A stretch of DNA of 11,931 nt. Origin: an uncultured Gloeocapsa sp. (GTDB taxonomy: Bacteria; Cyanobacteriota; Cyanobacteriia; Cyanobacteriales; Gloeocapsaceae). Shown one piece after another: positions 7,627 through 11,931 of this stretch; positions within the stretch are counted from its first letter, which is position 1, and each line of letters begins with the position of its first letter. Under the pieces are notes generated by a model. It was not told the DNA's origin. It saw only the letters and a list, made by a program, of their open reading frames with translations, and did not search any database. The stretch spans positions 1-11,931 of the forward strand of contig CALGKL010000230.1 in NCBI GenBank assembly GCA_937930495.1, in the 5' to 3' direction. Made by a program: the position numbers and the translations under genes.

Positions 7627-7944
7627 ATGGCTACTCTTCAACAACAAAAAATTCGCATCCGTTTGAAAGCTTTTGACCGTCGTTTACTCGATACCTCTTG
7701 TGAAAAAATTGTCGAAACCGCCAAGAGAACTAATGCTACAGCGATTGGTCCTATTCCTCTACCAACTAAACGTAAAATTTACTGCGTTTTACGCTCTCCT
7801 CACGTAGATAAAGATTCCCGAGAACATTTTGAAACCCGTACCCATCGTCGTATCATCGATATTTATCAACCTTCTTCTAAAACCGTTGACGCTTTGATGA
7901 AGCTAGATTTACCCGCAGGGGTTGATATTGAAGTAAAACTGTAA
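7627..7944 (+). CDS. rpsJ: 30S ribosomal protein S10 / NusE
   Basis: S10 is a head protein of the small subunit and, as NusE, also works in transcription antitermination. The 105-residue product matches the family: [14 protein letters not shown] (9-22), [10 protein letters not shown] near residue 41, and [12 protein letters not shown] before the C-terminal strand. Its place directly after tuf, instead of heading the S10-spc operon, is the known cyanobacterial and plastid arrangement. No rplC follows; the next gene is convergent. There is no Shine-Dalgarno (AACTAAAC before the ATG) and no convincing promoter in the 38 bp after the tuf terminator. None of its 10 isoleucine codons is ATA. Confidence 0.98.
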   Translation: MATLQQQKIRIRLKAFDRRLLDTSCEKIVETAKRTNATAIGPIPLPTKRKIYCVLRSPHVDKDSREHFETRTHRRIIDIYQPSSKTVDALMKLDLPAGVDIEVKL

Positions 7945-7957
7945 AAAACTCTAGAGT

Positions 7958-7990
7958 AGACCCTTCTACCTTGATCAGTAGATAGGGTCT
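7958..7990 (+). terminator. Long hairpin after rpsJ, likely 3' end structure
   Basis: AGACCCTTCTAC (7958-7969) pairs with GTAGATAGGGTCT (7978-7990) in 12 pairs with a single bulged A and an 8-nt loop. It begins 13 nt after the rpsJ stop. No T-run follows, so it may protect the mRNA end from decay instead of terminating transcription. Confidence 0.55.
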
Positions 7991-8013
7991 TCAAGAATTT
8001 AGCCGACAAAAAT

Positions 8014-8038
8014 ATCCTCTCCCTACTGTCTAGAGGAT
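8014..8038. terminator. Second hairpin in the convergent gap
   Basis: ATCCTCT (8014-8020) and AGAGGAT (8032-8038) form a perfect 7-bp stem with an 11-nt loop. On the plus strand a weak TTTGTT follows; on the minus strand ATTTTTG follows. It may therefore help end transcripts from either side. Confidence 0.5.
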
Positions 8039-8057
8039 TTGTTACCTTGACTTGAAT

Positions 8058-8090
8058 AAAAAAATCCCTACCTAGCTTCTAGATAGGGAT
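8058..8090 (-). terminator. Intrinsic terminator of the DUF4912 gene
   Basis: On the minus strand ATCCCTATCTAG (8090-8079) pairs with CTAGGTAGGGAT (8075-8064), 12 positions with one mismatch and a tight 3-nt loop. It runs straight into seven T (8064-8058). It lies 15 nt after the stop at 8106 and is a textbook terminator for that gene. Confidence 0.85.
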
Positions 8091-8105
8091 AAGGTTAATT
8101 GACTA

Positions 8106-9374
8106 TTAAACTAACCACTCTTCTACTGCTTCCTCTTTGGTATTAGTATGACGAGAGGGTGTTTCACGATTAAATTTCATGTGAATAGAACGGGTTTGTT
8201 CACCATCAGCAGCTACAGCCATAATGGGATAATCGATTAAACCGTCTTGGAAAGACATCTGGAAGCGGAAAGTGCCATCGGGATTGAGTTTAATCGGACG
8301 ACCACCGATAGTGACGGTAGCATCGGGTTCGGTAGCACCATAGACGATTAATTCTGCATCAGCGATTAACCAGAATTTGCGAGGACGCATCGGAATAGCA
8401 GAAGCAGAGAAGCCCACACCGGACATCATACCTACCCCTGACATACTCACTAGTCCAGAAACGTTAGGTACAGATACAGTGGGTACAGCCCACATACCTA
8501 CTCCCGAGGGGAAAACGTAGGAACTAACTACCTGCTGTGGTACTAAAGAACCAGGTACGTGCTGCATAGAACCAAATAGAGAACCAGCAACCCTTTGAGC
8601 TTCCGCGGATTTAGCCATACCAAAGATCTGCTCATAGAGTGGGTTATCTTGTTGACTTCCTGGGGTAGCTTCGGGTTGACGTTTGCTAGGAGGTACGAGT
8701 TCGTAGAGGGTTTTACCGCGTAAATCTTCTTCCCAATCTACGGTGATAAAGATATCTTCAATCCAGTCAGAAGGATAGACAGGAGGAACATGAATCGCTG
8801 CAGAACGAGCTAAAACTAACCAACGACCGTCGGCACAACGATAACCAATATCGATTATATAATCGCGATCGCTCACTGGTACGGGAAGATACCATTCTCT
8901 GGCTAATTCGTCACAGAGATATTCTTGGACGGTGTGGGGACTTTGATACTCTATATTGATATCTGTTACGTCATAAAGGCGTATAGCTAGCTGTTGTCCA
9001 CCTTGACGGCGTAATTCCTCTTTATGATCGTTAGGAATATCCCAATAAGCGTAGCACCACTGAGGGTCTCTCGGCATTAGGACAATGCGACTTTCGCCAT
9101 AGCCACCTGGTAAATCCCCTAAATTTTCATCTACTGAGGCTAAGGGTCCACCAATTTTATCGTCTTGACCTAATTCAAATTTAGATGCTTCCACTTGTTG
9201 TTCCTCCTGAATACGAGATGGTGTACGAGTAGTTTTTTCTTGTAAAACTTTTTGAATTTCTGCTAATAATTGCGACTTGCGCATACGACTATATCTAGAT
9301 ATCGAGCACTCACTGGCAACTTTCCGCAGTTGTCTGAGAGTCATCTCTTCTAGAGGGGGACGTTCTTTGGACAT
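8106..9374 (-). CDS. DUF4912 protein with SAP/Rho-N-like N-terminus
   Basis: Function unknown. The 422-residue protein shows three parts. Residues 8-46 (LEEMTLRQLRKVASE then MRKSQLLAEI) look like an SAP or Rho-N helix-extended-loop-helix, a fold often linked to nucleic-acid binding. Residues about 90-225 match DUF4912, with RDPQWCYAYWDI (102-113). After a Gly/Ser/Val/Met-rich stretch with repeated SGVG, residues about 333-405 look like a small beta-sandwich of carbohydrate-binding or Ig-like type (FWLIADAELIVYGATEPDA, then LNPDGTFRF). There is no signal peptide or membrane segment, so a cytoplasmic location is inferred. AGGAGA five bases before the ATG supports the start. It is convergent to rpsJ, has its own terminator (8058-8090), and is probably monocistronic. 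Confidence 0.85.
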   Translation of the reverse strand: MSKERPPLEEMTLRQLRKVASECSISRYSRMRKSQLLAEIQKVLQEKTTRTPSRIQEEQQVEASKFELGQDDKIGGPLASVDENLGDLPGGYGESRIVLMPRDPQWCYAYWDIPNDHKEELRRQGGQQLAIRLYDVTDINIEYQSPHTVQEYLCDELAREWYLPVPVSDRDYIIDIGYRCADGRWLVLARSAAIHVPPVYPSDWIEDIFITVDWEEDLRGKTLYELVPPSKRQPEATPGSQQDNPLYEQIFGMAKSAEAQRVAGSLFGSMQHVPGSLVPQQVVSSYVFPSGVGMWAVPTVSVPNVSGLVSMSGVGMMSGVGFSASAIPMRPRKFWLIADAELIVYGATEPDATVTIGGRPIKLNPDGTFRFQMSFQDGLIDYPIMAVAADGEQTRSIHMKFNRETPSRHTNTKEEAVEEWLV

Positions 9375-9499
9375 TTTGGTCTCCTGTGCTAATAGCTAGG
9401 CTAGGGGTAAAGTTAAAAATTTTGTTCGACTTTTGATACTATTCCTATTTTTTCTTGACTCTTTAACTTTTTTTTGGGATCGCTGAGGTCCTCTCTACT

Positions 9500-9529
9500 A
9501 TGTAACAAAATTTTAACCCTATTAGTCAA
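9500..9529 (-). promoter_or_regulatory. Candidate promoter for the DUF4912 gene
   Basis: On the minus strand TTGACT (9529-9524) is a good -35, with TTACAT (9505-9500) as a weak -10 at an 18-bp spacing. The leader would be nearly 120 nt. The inverted repeat at 9536-9555 lies just upstream of the -35. Confidence 0.35.
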
Positions 9530-9535
9530 GAGCTT

Positions 9536-9555
9536 ATGTCAGAAAATCATGACAT
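9536..9555. promoter_or_regulatory. Inverted repeat ATGTCA-N8-TGACAT, possible operator
   Basis: Perfect 6-bp arms (9536-9541 and 9550-9555) are separated by 8 bp, giving arm centres about 14 bp apart. The geometry suits a dimeric regulator contacting about one and a half helical turns. It sits 6 bp upstream of the candidate -35. It does not match NtcA (GTA-N8-TAC) or CRP (TGTGA-N6-TCACA). Confidence 0.35.
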
Positions 9556-9610
9556 TATGGGGATCGCTGGAAAAAATATGCCAGAATCAAGCTTTTTACG
9601 TTTTTCTTAA

Positions 9611-9629
9611 AACTTCTAGACCAGAAGTT
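9611..9629 (-). terminator. Hairpin downstream of the SLH lipoprotein gene
   Basis: AACTTCT and AGAAGTT form a perfect 7-bp stem with a 5-nt loop, about 82 nt past the stop codon. On the minus strand only a short TT then AAG follows, so as a terminator it is weak; it could be a 3' stabilising hairpin. Confidence 0.35.
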
Positions 9630-9710
9630 CACCAATGAAAAAATTTTGTGAAATTATCAAACTATTTGAAGAGAGGAAGTCCAGAAATTTGGGACAATGT
9701 AGAAACACCT

Positions 9711-10835
9711 TTAATTAGCTTGAATATCCGCAGCTGAGATACCTTGATTTTGATAACCAAAATACCACAAGACCGCTGCTGCTTCTAAACGAGTTACCGC
9801 TTTATCTGGTTGAAATAAAGTGGTATAACCAAAAGCTCGGCGTACGTTAGATTTAGCTTCTCCAGCTTGATAGTCTACATAAAGAGCTTGTAAAATGCGA
9901 GGCTCAATATCTGTCACGTCTTGAAACCCCCAAGTTTCGCGAATATCGTCAATTGAAGTTATCGGTAAAGCTTTACGATAGTCTAGGGGGACTTTCCAAG
10001 CGATTAAATCACTGCGACTCAAGGGAGTATCGGGATTAAATTGCCTAGCGGTAACATCTCTACTCAGTGGAGAAGGAATAATACCCGCTTCAGCTAAACC
10101 TTGAATAATAGGAAAATCAGGGTCATCTTGGGGAACATCTTCAAAAGCTGGAGCAACTCCTCGAGAAGCTAGTTTAATTTGTTGACTAGGATTATTCTGG
10201 TGTAAACGATTATTCGCTTCTAATAACCAGCGAGCGTATTCCCGACGAGTGATAAGGCGATCGGGTTGAAATTCTTGGTTTTCTCCTAAATCTGCTTTGC
10301 TAAAAATACCTAAACTCATTAAATCTTGGATATATTGTTCATGGATTGAGGATATTGGCGCAGTTGTAACAGTTGGGGTGGGGGTGGTGTCTGTCGAGGA
10401 TTGGTAGCTAACCACTATTTCTGTAACCGTAGCAGAGGGATTAAGGGTTATTTCTACATTCAGGTTATCTTTTTCAGCTTTGAGTAGGTTTTCGGTCGTT
10501 TCCGGGGATAATGACCACCCGGTCAATTCTAATTGTTGTTGATAATAACTAGTAATTAGGTTAATGGGGTCTGAAGACTCCCAAGTAATCATCCCTTGAT
10601 TGGATTTTAAATCAGGGGCGATCGCTTTGATTTCTGCTTCCGGATAAACCGGTATAGTTTGGGGAAACTCCGAGGGTAAGGTTAATTTAGGAGGTGCAAC
10701 AGTAACGGTGGTCTTGGGCGTTTCTAATTCAGGATCAGGGATAAATAATCCTTCCACGGTTTGGTTACCACTACACCCATTTAAAAGTGTGACTAAAAGT
10801 ATGAGGGGAAGTAAATAGAAGCGGAATGAAGACAT
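9711..10835 (-). CDS. Lipoprotein with C-terminal S-layer homology (SLH) region
   Basis: The 374-residue protein starts with a hydrophobic signal (FRFYLLPLILLVTLL) and a lipobox LNGC with Cys21 as the predicted lipidated residue, so it should be membrane-anchored in the envelope. Residues about 58-145 (PQTIPVYPEAEI, later SYYQQQLELTGW) resemble a small domain often seen in such cyanobacterial lipoproteins. A Thr/Pro-rich linker follows (about 148-160). Residues about 163-366 hold two to three degenerate SLH modules, with F-x-P-D at 189-192 and TRREYARWL (196-204), FEDVPQDDP then FNPDTPLSRSDL, and FQDV then FQPDKAVTRLEAAAVLW. SLH modules usually attach proteins to peptidoglycan-linked polymers. 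It begins 6 nt after the mtnA stop, suggesting an operon; no Shine-Dalgarno is visible, only an A-rich tract. Confidence 0.9.
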   Translation of the reverse strand: MSSFRFYLLPLILLVTLLNGCSGNQTVEGLFIPDPELETPKTTVTVAPPKLTLPSEFPQTIPVYPEAEIKAIAPDLKSNQGMITWESSDPINLITSYYQQQLELTGWSLSPETTENLLKAEKDNLNVEITLNPSATVTEIVVSYQSSTDTTPTPTVTTAPISSIHEQYIQDLMSLGIFSKADLGENQEFQPDRLITRREYARWLLEANNRLHQNNPSQQIKLASRGVAPAFEDVPQDDPDFPIIQGLAEAGIIPSPLSRDVTARQFNPDTPLSRSDLIAWKVPLDYRKALPITSIDDIRETWGFQDVTDIEPRILQALYVDYQAGEAKSNVRRAFGYTTLFQPDKAVTRLEAAAVLWYFGYQNQGISAADIQAN

Positions 10836-10841
10836 ATTTTT

Positions 10842-11894
10842 TTAAGCAGGTTTGAGGGTAATTAGGTCTTGGGGTTTAACTGTACCTTTTTCCGTAATAA
10901 TCCCAGTAATCAGAGATGCAGGTGTCACATCAAAAGCGGGGTTATAATATTCCACACCTCGGGGACAAATTACTGTCTCACCTATTTGATAGATTTCTAC
11001 TGGGTTTCTTTGTTCGATAGGTATCTGACTACCATCACTGAGACTAAAATCAATCGTAGAGAGAGGAGCGGCTACAAAAAAGGGGATGTTGTGATATTGG
11101 GCTACGATTGCCAAAGAATAAGTACCAATTTTATTAGCGGTATCTCCATTAGCGGTGATTCGATCTGCACCTACGATTACCGCGTGAATCATTCCTTGTT
11201 GCAGACAATGGGCAGCCATATTGTCAGTAATCACCGTTACAGGTATATTTTCTTGAACACATTCCCAAGCAGTGAGTTTCGCTCCTTGGAGACGGGGACG
11301 GGTTTCATCTGCATATACCCTAGCGAGGCGATCGGTTGACCAAGCTGCTCTGATTACCCCTAAGGCTGTTCCGTAACCAGCAGTAGCCAAAGAACCGGTA
11401 TTGCAATGAGTCAGTATATTTAGTTTAGCAGGATTTTCCGGTAAGACAGTCAAACCATGTTGTCCGATCGCTTGACAAGTTTCGAGATCCTCTTGTTGTA
11501 TTTTTTGAGCTGTTGCTAATAAAGTTGCTTTGAGGGTAGGGATATCTCCCACTGTTTCATAAGCAGCTTTCAGCATTCTTGCGGTCGCCCAAGATAAGTT
11601 AACTGCTGTCGGACGAGTTTCCCGTAAAAATTGAGCTATTTTCTCTAATTCGCTGATAAATAAGCTTCTGTTCTCGGTTTTAATCTCTCTTGCTCCCAAA
11701 TACATCCCATAGGCTGCAGCTACTCCTATAGCTGGTGCGCCTCTGACAATCATTGTCTTGATTGCTTGGGCGAGATCTTCATAACGACTAATTTCTACTA
11801 CGTTGTACTCTCCTGGGAGTCTAGTTTGGTCTATTAGTCTAACTTTGTCTTGATACCAAACCACAGGATAAATTGATTGAGCTGATTTTGACAT
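10842..11894 (-). CDS. mtnA: Methylthioribose-1-phosphate isomerase
   Basis: MtnA converts 5-methylthioribose-1-phosphate to 5-methylthioribulose-1-phosphate in the methionine salvage pathway, which recycles the by-product of polyamine synthesis. The 350-residue product is full length. It shows RGAPAIG (51-57), [10 protein letters not shown] with the catalytic Cys164 (162-171), [10 protein letters not shown] (196-205) and [19 protein letters not shown] with catalytic Asp244 (241-259). These residues also separate it from the related eIF2B-alpha regulators. It precedes the SLH lipoprotein gene by 6 nt on the same strand, with no functional link apparent. Its start codon lies within the first copy of a 22-bp tandem repeat, which puts a second ATG 22 nt upstream; the downstream start matches the family's length. 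No Shine-Dalgarno is visible. Confidence 0.96.
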   Translation of the reverse strand: MSKSAQSIYPVVWYQDKVRLIDQTRLPGEYNVVEISRYEDLAQAIKTMIVRGAPAIGVAAAYGMYLGAREIKTENRSLFISELEKIAQFLRETRPTAVNLSWATARMLKAAYETVGDIPTLKATLLATAQKIQQEDLETCQAIGQHGLTVLPENPAKLNILTHCNTGSLATAGYGTALGVIRAAWSTDRLARVYADETRPRLQGAKLTAWECVQENIPVTVITDNMAAHCLQQGMIHAVIVGADRITANGDTANKIGTYSLAIVAQYHNIPFFVAAPLSTIDFSLSDGSQIPIEQRNPVEIYQIGETVICPRGVEYYNPAFDVTPASLITGIITEKGTVKPQDLITLKPA

Positions 11895-11931
11895 ATTAGT
11901 TAATTAATTTTGACATATTAGTTAATTAATT
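11886..11931. repeat. Perfect 22-bp tandem repeat covering the mtnA start
   Basis: Copies at 11886-11907 and 11908-11929 are identical (TTTTGACAT, then ATTAGTTAATTAA), and the last two bases of the window fit a third copy. Each copy contains the reverse complement of an ATG followed by TCAAAA, so the translation start region of mtnA is duplicated. The total copy number cannot be known because the window ends here. Confidence 0.9.
11896..11916 (-). other. Six-codon upstream reading frame before mtnA
   Basis: The second repeat copy provides ATG 11916, which reads M-S-K-L-I-N and stops at TAA 11898-11896, one base before the mtnA ATG at 11894. The arrangement TAATATG would let terminating ribosomes restart on mtnA. 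It follows directly from the repeat; a role in control is inference only. Confidence 0.4.

Larger units (their letters stand above)
9375..9710. other. 336-bp AT-rich intergenic region upstream of the DUF4912 gene
   Basis: This gap separates two minus-strand genes. It holds a weak minus-strand promoter (9500-9529), an inverted repeat ATGTCA-N8-TGACAT (9536-9555), two copies of GGGATCGCTG (9476-9485 and 9560-9569), and a hairpin (9611-9629) that may close the SLH lipoprotein transcript. No convincing gene was found; a 27-codon plus-strand frame at 9635-9718 lacks a ribosome site. Confidence 0.55.

Noticed and set aside
7627-7944. rpsJ as the head of an S10-spc operon
   Set aside because: No rplC follows; the next gene is convergent and the gap contains hairpins. 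rpsJ instead ends the str cluster.
9635-9718. Small plus-strand gene of 27 codons (starting MKKFCEIIKLFEE)
   Set aside because: It has no ribosome site or promoter and overlaps the end of the lipoprotein gene antisense; it is likely chance in AT-rich DNA.
10869-11339. 156-codon open frame on the plus strand
   Set aside because: It is fully antisense to mtnA, whose motifs are intact, and its translation resembles no known protein.

Overview
This window is a piece of a cyanobacterial chromosome carrying mostly core genes. Four things point to a cyanobacterium. The ribosomal str cluster ends in rpsJ (S10) directly after tuf, the arrangement known from cyanobacteria and plastids. A glutamate synthase large chain lies nearby. 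The window has DUF4912 and S-layer-homology (SLH) lipoprotein genes of cyanobacterial type. The palindrome GCGATCGC (HIP1) occurs six times in 11.9 kb. The DNA is moderately AT-rich. I cannot name the genus from sequence alone.

Layout. Positions 1-2061 (minus) hold the N-terminal 687 codons of glutamate synthase, cut by the window edge. A 331-bp divergent intergenic region follows, with a hairpin plus T-run inside the gltB leader. On the plus strand come a stand-alone cupin of the mannose-6-phosphate isomerase type II family (2393-2806) and, 4 nt later, an A-type (IscA/HesB-like) iron-sulfur protein with an unusual cysteine pattern (2811-3134). A good promoter overlaps the stop codon of that gene and drives rpsL-rpsG-fusA-tuf (3219-7530). 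A strong intrinsic terminator separates tuf from rpsJ (7627-7944). The convergent gap 7945-8105 contains three hairpins, the last a classical terminator for the minus-strand gene. On the minus strand follow a DUF4912 protein with an SAP/Rho-N-like N-terminus (8106-9374), a 336-bp intergenic region, a lipoprotein with a C-terminal SLH region (9711-10835), and mtnA of the methionine salvage pathway (10842-11894). mtnA and the lipoprotein gene are 6 nt apart and probably one operon. The start of mtnA lies in a perfect 22-bp tandem duplication that creates a six-codon upstream reading frame.

Function. The central block makes the translation machinery: S12, S7, EF-G, EF-Tu and S10. The flanks cover nitrogen assimilation, Fe-S assembly, sulfur salvage and cell-envelope roles. 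I see no defence system, mobile element, CRISPR array, tRNA or rRNA, and no convincing new multi-gene system. The points most worth checking are an abrupt codon-usage change inside fusA, the gltB leader hairpin, the terminator between tuf and rpsJ, the cysteine-rich A-type protein, the DUF4912 protein, and the duplicated mtnA start region.
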